A stretch of DNA of 64,000 nucleotides, from NCBI RefSeq assembly GCF_000497045.1, contig NW_015961960.1, forward strand, positions 126,853 to 190,852, in the 5' to 3' direction. A program made the position numbers and the translations under genes. This stretch comes from Kalmanozyma brasiliensis GHG001. Its lineage: Eukaryota > Basidiomycota > Ustilaginomycetes > Ustilaginales. Of this stretch, positions 40,046 to 50,956 are shown one piece after another. The notes beneath the pieces were generated by a model that was not told where the DNA came from, searched no databases, and saw only the letters and a program-made list of their open reading frames with translations. The stretch's first letter is position 1; each line of letters starts with the position of its first letter.

Positions 40046-41587
40046 ATGAGCTTCTCGCAATCCGCCAGTAGTCGATTCTCTCCAAGCAGCGGCAGCGCCA
40101 CAACCGTAAGTGTCAGCGACAGCAACAATGACAATGTCCTGTCAGCAAGACAAAGGCTCACCCATAGCTCGTCCGCTTTCCCACACGTCCATCAGACCTA
40201 CACCGTGGCCAATCCCTACCGTCGCGCCTACAACGAGCAACCGCAAGCCATGACCATGACCATGCCCTTGAGCGGCCTTTCGCCGCCCTCCAAAGGCTTC
40301 TTCGCGCCGTCCTCGATGCCCAATTCGAGAACCGATGCTTCGTCCAATGGTGTCATCTCTTCGGCAGTGCCGAGTCGTGGTCGCAGGAGAGAGTCCATCA
40401 CAGGGCAGATGCGTCGAAAGGGCACCGACACCATCTCGGCCGCTGGCGCCGGTGGTGCTTCGGCCTTGTCCATGAGTCGTGCTGCCAACGGCGGTCCCGG
40501 GTCTCCCACCGGCCGAGGCATTCCGATGATGGCACGCTCGCCTCGCATGGGCGGTGTCGAGATGGGTGGCCTCTCGACCTCGTTTGGTGCCGCTGCCGAA
40601 GCGCTCTCGCTCTCTTCGTCCATCACATCCAACTCGACAGTGGCACCCGGCTCTTTCCAGGCCCGCAGCAATGCGCAACCTATCAAGAACGAGGGTCGCT
40701 CGCAGGGCCACTCGCATTTGGGCGTCGAGTGCTTTGGTCCGTCCAGTCTGGACAGCACTATGCCCATGCCGAGCCCTGGCATGATCACCACCAACTCGAG
40801 CGTCAGCGGAGCGTTGGATAACGGCGTCAAGCGCGACCGTCGCGCTTCGATCAGCTCGACGGGCACGGTTGGCGACGATGACGAGAGCAAAGGTGGCAAG
40901 CACGAGCAGCTTCACCGTTGCGAGAGCTGTGCCAAAGTGTACCGTCACCCAAGCTGTCTGATCAAGCACCGATGGGAGCACACGGTCTACTGGAAGGAAG
41001 CGTCCAAGTTCCTCATGAGCAAGCATCAGCAGGTGCAGCTGCTCGAGGCTGCGGCCATTCTGGTGGGCATGGATGCCAACGCTCAGTCACTACCTGAGGA
41101 GAAGGCGCTGTGGCCGGCTGCGGTCAGTCCTCCGTCGTCTGGGCTGTTGGGATCCGAGTCGATCAACTTTGAGACCTTGATGGCCTCGAAGCGTCGCAAC
41201 ACGGTCTCGAGCCACGCGAGCGGCAGTCCGGCGCGTGGACCGACGCCTTCGTTGGTGCCCAACGACAGCAGCGACGGCAGCACCACAAGCACGTACGATC
41301 CTTCGATGCGCAGTGTCACTATGAGCCCTCTGGCTGGTCTGGGCAACATGCGCCTGACCGAGGGTGATGGCAAACACCGCCACATGGGCCGCTACCGTCT
41401 CGACGACAGCGCCAGTGGCAGTGGCAGCGGTAGCGGCAGCGATCGTGCTGACCGCTCCGGCTCCGCCGAGATGTACGACGACGAAGAGGTGGACGATGAG
41501 GGTCATCACGACGATGGCGAGGAGCGCTACGGTGCCGACGCCGGTGGAGACGTGATGGCCAACATGGAGATGGACGATGTCAACTGA
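40046..41587 (+). CDS. Single C2H2 zinc-finger putative transcription factor
   Basis: 513 residues from the first in-frame ATG (40046). There is exactly one canonical C2H2 finger: C292-x2-C295-x12-H308-x3-H312, within HRCESCAKVYRHPSCLIKHR. It is followed by a helical segment with SKFLMSKHQQVQLLEAAAIL. The finger plus this helix appears to be the conserved core. The rest is Ser/Gly/Met-rich; the C-terminus has a run of Ser-Gly repeats (about 460-470) and a very acidic tail with DDEEVDDEGHHDDGEE. The 5.5 kb gene-poor upstream region and the low-complexity flanks suit a regulator, but target genes are unknown. Upstream of 40046 the frame stays open without an ATG, so a further 5' exon is possible. 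Confidence 0.75.
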   Translation: MSFSQSASSRFSPSSGSATTVSVSDSNNDNVLSARQRLTHSSSAFPHVHQTYTVANPYRRAYNEQPQAMTMTMPLSGLSPPSKGFFAPSSMPNSRTDASSNGVISSAVPSRGRRRESITGQMRRKGTDTISAAGAGGASALSMSRAANGGPGSPTGRGIPMMARSPRMGGVEMGGLSTSFGAAAEALSLSSSITSNSTVAPGSFQARSNAQPIKNEGRSQGHSHLGVECFGPSSLDSTMPMPSPGMITTNSSVSGALDNGVKRDRRASISSTGTVGDDDESKGGKHEQLHRCESCAKVYRHPSCLIKHRWEHTVYWKEASKFLMSKHQQVQLLEAAAILVGMDANAQSLPEEKALWPAAVSPPSSGLLGSESINFETLMASKRRNTVSSHASGSPARGPTPSLVPNDSSDGSTTSTYDPSMRSVTMSPLAGLGNMRLTEGDGKHRHMGRYRLDDSASGSGSGSGSDRADRSGSAEMYDDEEVDDEGHHDDGEERYGADAGGDVMANMEMDDVN

Positions 41588-44500
41588 TCGTCGCACCCAT
41601 CTTCTTGTCTTGTGACCACGCCATCTTGGACGTCTGCTGCTCTCGCATGTCAAGCTGCCATCTGTCGTCCCTGTCATCACGTCTCATCTTGTTTATTCGC
41701 GCTGGACCATGCCTTTCGATTCTCTGCCTCCTTTATAACTTCATAAACTTGTTCCTTCATGTGACCGTCTTCCTCGAGGCCAAAAGAAGCTTCGAGAATG
41801 TATTATCATCATTGTCAACCACACATCAAAATGTCGAATATCATCGATCCAGAGGTACAAGGCGTAGGTGACAGTGTCTGTCATCGCATCGTTGGCAATC
41901 TCGAGTGAACGTGATGTTTCAAGACGTGGGCTTGACTGCACATGGAGATGGCGCGGGACCCTCCGAATGGGTGAGACATCGACCCCAGGGTCATCGGAAG
42001 CACCGAACAGAGACATGGAGCAGGGAAGGTTGTGCCCCGACTGTCGCAGCTGATCAGTGAAAATCGCAAATCGGTGATACCGATTTATGATACAGGCAGC
42101 GGGTCGGCAGCTGTTGCTCGTGAAAATTCGACCGATGCTGCGAAGCAACAAAGTGCCCAGCAGGTGACCAACAGATGCAGTCACGAGGCGCGGTGGTAAC
42201 CACGCTTCTCCTGATCTTTTCTTGCTTGCCCCGACAACTCCATGTCCTTTTCCCGTGTCTGACCCCGGGCGAGTCGAGGTGATGACGCTCACAGTCCGGC
42301 ACGGTGGCACGGCAGGCTCCAAGTCGTCAGGCCACTAGGCTAGCGAGGTAGAAGAGCGGGAGATGACGTCCGGAGATGAGCGCAACGTCACCTTTGTCGC
42401 ACGCTCGACGGGGTCGAAAAGCGGGGAAGCTCTGGCCGTATTGCAAATAAGGCGCGCGCGCGTCATGGAGGGATCTTCAAAAGAGCGAGTTCTGTCTCCC
42501 GCTCGGCTGTGCGCGCGGGGTAGATCCTCAGCATCATCCCGCCGTCTGACCGGGACGAACGACGAAGCCAAGCTCGCTCGGTACGGCATCTAGTCCCGGT
42601 CGAAAGCGTCATTCCCAGCTCGCTTGTCCTTGTCCGGAGAAGATCAGGTGCTCACTGTGCACATTCGACAACCTCAAAAGCGCCTGAGCTTTCGGAGCGG
42701 CACATCCTGTCAGGCCTACGCCGATGCACAAAGGTTCGAAGTGCGTCAGTTTGCAGTTTTGTGCGTGCCCTGCGGCGTATGGAGAGCGGAGATGAAATCT
42801 TGGAAGGATTCTGGCGTCGCAAACAAGACAGCGGCAAGCCAAAGCGTCATTCATTACTGGACCTTGGTATGTCTTGGCCCTTTGTCCTCGCATGCTTTTG
42901 AGCTGGTGACTCTCGAGACTTCATTGGACCGATAGATGCACCATTGTCGCGCGCTGGGTCTGAAACACAAAAGGGGTCTTGTCCTGACCAGAGCCGGGAC
43001 GGCGAGGTTGACACAAAGCTCGTTGAAGATTTGCTGCTGCCCAAACCCAATATCCGCGTCACTGCATAGGCGAGCCGTGGGCGTCAGTTTGTATGATGCG
43101 GGAGAGCCAAGCGAGGCGCTGGGCTGCACGGTCACCACTCTTGACATTGGGTGTCCCCACATTGTACCAGCGCTAACTTAACTGAAGAGATGACATCCGG
43201 GAGCGCGAAGCCGTAAAGCCGTGGCCTTGTTGTCTAAGGTCAATCGTTACGCCGCCAGGCAGACTCGACTTCTGACCTTGACTGGGGCGTGTGTCTCAGA
43301 TGATGCTTCTGTCGCCCTGAGCCTGCATTTCACACTCAATGCATCAGCATCCTTGGTCGGCCCCCGCACTCGAGGCGGTCATATCCAATAGCGCCCCCGC
43401 AACGAGAATGGCGACGAGGTTGCAAGCAAAGGGAGATGAGTCCATGGTGACAAGCAGAAAGCCGACATGTCCTGTTGTGCAGTCTGGGCAAGAGAGCGTT
43501 GGCAGCCTCATCTGTCTCTGGACCGACGCCGAAAGATTGAACCAGGACCACGAACGAGGACTGCACTGCTTGAAACAGAGCCGATGACCAGCCTCTCAAC
43601 CTATCGAGCCAAAGTATGGGTCACTAGCAAGCAAGTGAAAGGCACCGGCTGGACCCGGTGGTAGGGATGAGTCGGCACTCTTGCGCTTATTTCGGTGCCA
43701 CCGGCGGATCTCGTGTACTGGATGTCTGTGGGCTGTTCTGTCACGAGCAGGATGTCTATGGAGCCCGACGTCGACGTTGCAATGGCTCAACACCACAACA
43801 GCATGCACCATCTCGAACTTGGTCAGCAGCATGCTCGGTCGATCCTCCTTCTTGGCAACCATGACCGCCACCACTGCCAACACCTGATCATCAAACCTTA
43901 ATTTGATTGGCGGGTCGAGCTCTATAAGCCGCCATCGCAGCCTCTCTTGGCAAACAAGAACGTCGCTTACGACGCTTCCGTCCTCGTCGCACGTCGCTCC
44001 GTTCGACGGAAGGGCGCTCTTTGTCTCAGATACCTGCAGCCAACGAGAAACCGTCTTCCTGGTAGCGAAGGCAAGTAACCTGCTTTTTTAAAATTAAACC
44101 CAAACCGAGCCTCTCTCTCACCTGCGAAGAAGCTCACTTATAATAACGTGCATGCAAGAATATAAGAATGTGGAGCCGTGCCTCGCTATGATTGCCGTAC
44201 ACTGCCCTGGCGCCTCGACGACGCACAGGGCGCAATTCTCCAAATTTCAGTTCCCACTTTCACGCTATGGCCTGACTTAACGAGGCGCTCTCTCTCTCTC
44301 GCTGTCTCCCTCCGCCTCTCCACGCCGCTTGCCCCCAATCCATCTGCGTGGAGCCGACGAGGGAGCATGGCTGCCAATCACAGTCTCCTCTTTATTGGTC
44401 GCTTTGGTTTCCCCATGTTTCGTTTGTGCAGCTGCCAAATTCCAATTCCCTGTCGTCACAAGGCTTCTCTCTGGCTCCTCAGCTGTCGATTCAACTCCGC

Positions 44501-45279
44501 CCCCGCCGACATATACATCCGCTCACATCGTCGTCAAGTGGGCCGTGTGACTGCTCGTTGGCTGATCTTGAGCTCTGTTTCTCCGCTCTCATCGCATCAC
44601 AGCGCATCATCTTTTTCTTTTGTCTTTTTGTCTCGACCACGCACGCACCCACGCACACTCGAATCCAGCCGAGTTCAAGTGGAAACTCTCTCTCATCCTA
44701 TCCGGCCTGATTCGAGCTGCAGCCCGGCCCAACGAGCCTCGTCCATCCTTTGGGCCTCGCCATCGCTTTGCCCCGCTCATCCCAATATAACCCTCCGACC
44801 GTACCTGCCATCGCTTCGCTTCGATTCCCCTCCATCAAACCCGCTGGTTGCCTCTTTCTCTCCTCCCCAGAGCTTGGCTTCCTATCCTCCATCACTATCA
44901 TCTCTACTGTGCCTTCAGCACCTTTGCTTGATACCCGTGCTCGAAGCGCCCATCTGCTTTTTCTGCTTCCGCTTCTTCTTTGCTAGTTGCTCGCTTTTCG
45001 CAGCTTTCACGCCTCTGGACGACCGACAGTTTCTGTTATCGGAATCTGTGCCTTTCTAGCCAGCTCGCTCTCTGCTCTAGATAGGCGAAACTGCAGCGAT
45101 TTGGCTTTCGTAGTCTCTTTTGCCTACCAGCTCTTCTCGTTCGACAGCAATCGTTTCAGCTGTACCAACAGCACGATCAGCAGTCTCAACAGTTCAGCTC
45201 CCTCAGACTCTCCCCCTCTTCTACCACAAACGGCATCGGTGTAGCTTCGCTCGTCGATTCCAAACGCAAAAACACAACC
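41588..45279. other. Gene-poor region and probable long leader of the Sec14-TTC39 gene
   Basis: 3.7 kb with no credible coding frame. AT-rich patches at 44085-44165 include TTATAATAA and ATATAAG, which could serve as TATA elements. From about 44250 to 45260 the plus strand is strongly CT-rich, as expected of a leader. A (GC)n-like run lies at 42451-42461. Confidence 0.5.
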
Positions 45280-48200
45280 ATGTCCAATATCACCAACGAT
45301 TTGGGCGAGGACATCCAGCCCGCCTACAGGGGTAAGTTTTCCTGTTTTCTTTCACGACCTGCCTCACTCGCGAATGGCAGGCTCACTTGGCACAACTGCC
45401 ATTTGGACAGCCGAGCCGCTGCGAGCTACACCGCCTAGGCAAGCAATGCGGATGCATTGCGACAGCAAGCGATGCTTCTAGCATCGTCTGACCTCCGTGG
45501 GGCTCTCGCATGCGCGCGGGACCAAGCCTGGCCTCGCTCGCTTCTGCTCGTGCTCTGGGGGTCTTATTCTCCCAAGTCAGCCGTGCAGCGTGCATGACCC
45601 GACTGCACAGCAGTCGCTGGTATCGCACCTAGCTCCAAAGGCGTCTCTGCTTTCCACTCTCAGATCCATTCGCTGACCTCTGCTCCTCTCTTTCGCCATC
45701 CCCCACAGGCAATCTCAGCGATGACCAGCAAAAGGACCTCCGAGAGATCTGGCGTCGTCTTTTCGAGCTCTTCGAAAAGAAGAAGGATGTCTCGGAACGC
45801 GTCATGAAGGAAGGCGGTCCCGCCAAAGTCAAGAAAGGCAGCAAGTCGGCCGACACCGGCGGCAAGGACGGCAAGGACGCCGGCAAGGACATCCCCAAGG
45901 ACGACAAGGCCAAAGAAGAGGCCAAGAAGGCCGAGGAGATGAAGGAGATGAACGAGTTCATCGACACCTACGGTGGTCCCATCCTTCGAACTACCATGTG
46001 GGAGTTCACCAAGATGGATCACCCCGATACCTCGGTGCTTCGTTTCCTCCGTGCCCGAAAGTGGGACATCGACCGCGCTCTTGCCATGTTGGCCGCCGCC
46101 TGCAAGTTCCGTCTCGAAAAGGACGTCGCCGGCATCATCTACAAGGGTGAGGACGGTCTCAAGGATGTGCCCGGCTTCATGAACCAGTTCCGACGTGGTA
46201 TCTCGTACATCAAGGGTAACACGGACAAGATGGAGAACCCCATCTACTTCATTCACGTCGCACGTCACTTTACCAGCGCACAGAAGCACGAGGTCCTCCA
46301 GGACTACGTGCTGCTTGCCATGGAGAACGCCCGTCAGATTACCACCGCTCCCTATGAGAAGGCCGTCGTCGTCTTCGACATGGCCGGTTTCGGTCTCAAG
46401 AACATGGACTGGCAGTGTGTGCTTTTCCTCGTCAAGTGTCTCGAAGCCTACTACCCCGAATCGCTCCAGCGCATCTACGTCCACGGCGCCCCTTGGATCT
46501 TCAAGGGTATCTGGCAGGTGCTCCAGCCCATGCTGGACCCTGTCGTGCGTGACAAGATCAAGTTCTCCAGCAAGGCCAAGGACCTCGAAGAGCTCATCCC
46601 ACCTTCCAAGATTCGAAAGGGCATGGGCGGTACCATGGACTGGGATTGGGACTACGTCGAGCCTCAGGCTGGCGAGAACGACATTCTCAAGGACAAGAAG
46701 TCGCGTTCCAAGATCGAAGGCGAGATGAAGGAGCTCACCGACGAGTTCGAGAAGGTCACCAAGGAGTGGTTCGACACCACCGACACGGACGAGGAGAACC
46801 CGGACCTCAACTACCGCCGTGAGGTGCTCGGCAAGCAGATCCGTCTCAAGCACTACCAGCTTCAGCCCTTCGTGCGCGCCAAGAACGTCTACCAGCGAAC
46901 CGGCATCATGACCATGGACGGAACCGTCACTTGGGAGTACCCGCAGACACAGGGCGAGACCATCAAGCAGGTGGTCAACGACCGTCACAACTACGGTTCG
47001 CTCATCAAGTGGCTCAAGAAGCACGACGAGGACACCCTGGAGGACTCCTTTGGTCACAAGAAGCTCTTCGAGATCTGCGAGGACGGCACCATTCTCGAGT
47101 CGTACGACGATGTCAAGGGCGGTCCTCCCAAGGCCAGCAGCAAGTCCAAGGCGGGCAAGGGTGCCAAGTCCAACGCCAAGTCTGCCTCCAAATCCGAGGC
47201 TCCCGCTCCTCAGGAGGAGGAGAAGCCGCAAAAGAAGGCCAAGAAGGGCGTCGCCGCTGCTGGCGGCGCTGCTGCCGGTGCCGCTGGTGCCGCTGCCGGC
47301 GCTCTCGGCCTCAAGAAGAAGAAGAAGAAGGAGCCCGAGCCAGAGCCCGAGCCTGAATCCGAGTCCTCCGAGAGCTCCGAGGAATCCGAGGAGGAGGAGG
47401 ACGACGAATCGGAGCCCGAGCCTGCACCAAAGCCCAAGCGCTCTGCCTCGAGCAAGAAGGCTGCGCAGCCAGAGGCGGAAGCCGAGCAAGACGATGGCGA
47501 ACAGCCTCAGACCTACACCGGTGCTGCTTACGGCGCTGTCGCCGGTGCCGCTGCTGGTGCCGCTGGAGCGGCCGCTGCCGGCTTCAACTACCTCCGAGGT
47601 GCCAACAAGAACGAGGACGCCAATGGCAACGGTCAGTCGCAGCAGTCGCGTGCCGTCGAGGACGAGGATGACGAAGACGAGGACGAGGAGGACGATGAAG
47701 ACCACGGTGTCGCCCTTCCCGGTCAGCGTCAGCGCCAGCCCCCTCGTACCGTCGACCGCTACCCCGACGAGGACGAGGAGGACGAGGACGAGAGCCCCGA
47801 CGACGATCAGATGTCGGCCTACTCGGACGAGTCTATCACGCCCGAGACGGCGGTCCGACCCGACTACATGAACAAGAAGATCAGCGCCTCGGACTGTCGC
47901 ATCGACGACAACGACTGCCGCGAGGATCTGGCCACGGTGCGCGAAGCCATGGCCCTCTTCCTCAACTCGCGCATGCGCGAGGCGGAGGACCTCTGCATGG
48001 AGGGCGCTGGCACTCGCCTCTACAAGGCCGAGGGCATGGCTCTCATCAACTCGGTCAAGTCGATCATGACTTTCGAGCCTGCCGACTTCGAGACGGCCAT
48101 CATGTGCTGTCAGCACTCGATGAAGATTGCCGGCTTCCTGCGCAAGAAGCAGGGCGCCATCGGCAAGCTCATGGGCGGCGGCGGCAAGATGGGCAAGTAC

Positions 48201-50015
48201 AAGTCTATGAGCCTCGTTCAGCTCCACGCTGAGCTCGTCTTTGCCGAGTCGCAGCTGCTCAAGTCGGTGCTCGGCATCTTCTACTCGGGTGACAGCATCG
48301 GCTTCGTCAAGCAAGCTCTGGGTCTGCGAAACGCCTACTTCCAGGTGCGCGAGCTGTTCAAGTTTGTCGAGGCCGTCGACGCCGAGGCCGAGGAGGCCGA
48401 GGTTTCGGGCAAGCGCTCGCAGGCCATCCACCTCGACCAGGACTTCCGATCGGGTGTCTACCTCGGCAACGGTGTCTGCTCGCTCGTGCTTTCGATGCTG
48501 CCCACCAAGACGCTCAAGCTCATGGAAGGATTCGGTTTCGTCGGTGACCGCAAATTCTCGCTCGACCTGTTCGCTCGAGCCGGTGGTTGGAGCAAGGCCA
48601 AGCCTCTCCCCACCATCTCGGCCGACGAGGAGGGAGTGCGACGACCCCTGTGCGACATTGTCACGCTCATGTACCACTTGTGGGTCTCGAGCTACATCCC
48701 CGTCACGGAACTCGACTTTGAGTTTGCCGACAAGATCCTGTCCTGGAACTTGGTGCGCTTCCCCAACGGTATCTTCTACCTCTTCTGGTCGGCGCGTCTC
48801 TACGCCGCGCAGGCTCTGCCCGAGAAGGCGATCGAGTACTACCGCAACGCCATCGAGTCGCAGCGCGAGTTCAAGCAGCTGCACCACCTGTGCTTCTGGG
48901 ATCTCTCGCTCACCTACCTGTGCACGTGCGACTTTGCGCGTGCCTACGAGTGCTACGACGTGCTGTCGCGCGAGTCCAACTGGTCCAAGGCCATCTACCA
49001 GTACGCCAAGGCGACCATGCTCTACGAGACGGGCATGGACGACCGTGCCAAGAGTGCCACCATCATGCGCACCGTCGGCAAGCTCACCAAGAAGGTGGCC
49101 GGTCGCCAGATCCCCTTCGAGCGCTTTGTCGCGCTCAAGGCCAAGAAGTACATTGCGCAGCAGAACCGACTGCCGCTGCCTGGTCTCGAGTTCTCGTACC
49201 TGTGGCACTGCATCGGTCAGACGCCCGTCTTCCTGTTGGTGGAGAACACGTTGACGCGCATCGACGAGTTCATCGACGAGCTCGAGTCGTACCACAACCC
49301 CAAGTCGTACGGCACGGGTGAGAACGAGTACTGGTCGGCATACTGTCTCGCCTTCTTCCTGCGGGGTGTTGCGCTTCGCTTCGTCGCCTACCCCGAGCCG
49401 CAGACGTTGGTGCGTCTTCCTGCCGAGGACACTGTCGGTCCTATCGAGGAGATCCAGGCCGATGCCGTCCAGTCGTTCAACAAGGTGTTCGAGCACGGCT
49501 CCAAGCTCGACGAGGTGGACCGCTACCTGGTCTACTTTGCCCACTACGAGCTGGGTCGTCTGCGCAGCTGCATGGGCCAGGACGAGGCGGCCAAGCTCGA
49601 GTTCCGCAAGGTGCTCTCGGGCAAGCCGCTCGAGGCCAAGGGCAAGGGTCTCATCGGTGGTGGCAGCAAGGCCAACTACCTGCTGAGCAACATGTGCCAA
49701 GTCCGTGCCCATGCCGCGATGGAGACGATGCGCATCCAGAAGTCGAGGTCGCGCGCCTCTTTCTTCCACGGCGCTGAGGGCTCGCTTGCCAGCCAGAGCA
49801 TCGCCAGCAAATCGACGCGCTCCAACTCGCTCGCCTCGTCGACGAGCCGCAGCATGACCTCGCGTGGCACGTCCATGTCGAGCCGATCGACGCGTGGCAG
49901 CATCAAGTCGAACACGTACGCGGATGAGGACCTGCGCAGCACCAACGGCAACGGTGGCCGGGTTCGCTCCGAGTCGAACAGGTCGCAAACCACCGACTAC
50001 TCGCGTCGTCGATGA
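45280..50015 (+). CDS. Sec14-like CRAL-TRIO protein fused to a TTC39/Iml2 repeat domain
   Basis: Exons 45280-45331 and 45709-50015 (intron 377 nt, donor GTAAGT, CTGAC branch near 45673) give 1452 residues. A Lys-rich helical N-terminus leads to a CRAL-TRIO N segment (about 120-160, RFLRARKWDIDRALAML) and a CRAL-TRIO lipid-binding domain (about 165-315, including YEKAVVVFDMAGFGLKNMD and GAPWIFKGIWQVLQPML). A low-complexity linker (about 430-725) alternates Lys-, Glu/Asp- and Ala/Gly-rich blocks. The C-terminal part (about 735-1360) is a TTC39/Iml2 domain with the start DCREDLATVREAMALFLNSRM, helical repeats such as YRNAIESQREFKQLHHLCFWD, and a Ser-rich tail. Sec14 domains carry lipids; Iml2 in yeast relates to inclusion bodies and lipid droplets. 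Codon bias is extreme, suggesting high expression. Confidence 0.9.
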
Positions 50016-50956
50016 TGCGCCGGTTCTTCTCCTCAACTCGATACCCTCTCTCTCTCTCTCCACCTTCAAACACAGTACATACGCCCCGCTTATCGTCCTG
50101 GATTCCGTTCTAGTTTTGGCTTCCGTCCGACCCTGTGGTTCCGTCAAGTCATGTATCTCTTTTCTCTATATTTGCTCCGGATGAATCCATGTTTCTCTCT
50201 ACTTGCGTCTTTTAGTTGTGTGTCTGGAAAGTGAGCATACAAGATGCTTCGGCTGGCGTGCATGCGAGAAACCCTTCGGTCTGGATCGCGCGATCTGGTG
50301 GATGCCAGCAATATCGGGCGATCCTGCAGGCCAATTGGAACGTGGCCGAGCTGCCCGCCCACCCAGCACGTTTTGCGGCTTTGCTTCCTTGCAGCAGCCA
50401 CTTTTTTTCGTGGCTTCGATTTTGCTTTTTCGCCGCAGATCCGCGCGTTTTGCGGCGTCTTGAGCAATGCAAGCGATGGCGTGCTCGAGACGTCAAATTG
50501 CGCTTTCCCCGCGCTGAGAATACTTCTCTCCTCGTGAGTCAGGAAGATGACCTTTTTCGACGAAATCCTGCTTGTGTCATTCTTCTCTGCCGATGGATAG
50601 CCGCTTGCACCCCTGGTCCAGGGCCATTGGCTGGCCCCGCGCTAGTCAAATTGTGTGCTCAGAACAATGGCACCTTGTGGAGCTCGTCATTCGTGCAGCA
50701 ATGGCAGCTCGGTGCAATGGCACACCGACCGATGCCGATGCCGCCCTCGTCCCTCTGCTCGCTAAGGGGTGAAGAAGAACGTGTGTTGGCTGGTGCCAAG
50801 GATGACTCTGCTCTGTGCGAGCGGAGGACAGGTCACTTATAACACCCTCCTCGGCGGATCGTCATCCCTCTTGAGCCCCTTACCATCACAACTGATCCTC
50901 TGGAATTACGTTCAACCCCTCTGGATCTCTCACACCCCCTAAGAACCACCTTCACG
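50016..50956. other. Intergenic region before the 2OG oxygenase gene
   Basis: 941 bases with no credible gene. A CT dinucleotide run lies at 50045-50060, just after the stop of the preceding gene. A TTATAA element at 50837-50842 lies about 115 bp upstream of the next start codon and is a plausible TATA box. Confidence 0.5.
50837..50842 (+). promoter_or_regulatory. Possible TATA element of the 2OG oxygenase gene
   Basis: The sequence CTTATAAC lies about 115 bp upstream of the start codon at 50957, a usual distance for a fungal TATA box. It is inferred from position and sequence only. Confidence 0.45.

Noticed and set aside
45660..50147. 1495-codon open frame on the minus strand opposite the Sec14-TTC39 gene
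   Set aside because: It is in codon register with a gene that avoids TTA, CTA and TCA; its translation is repetitive Leu/Val/Glu/Arg-rich sequence with no domain.
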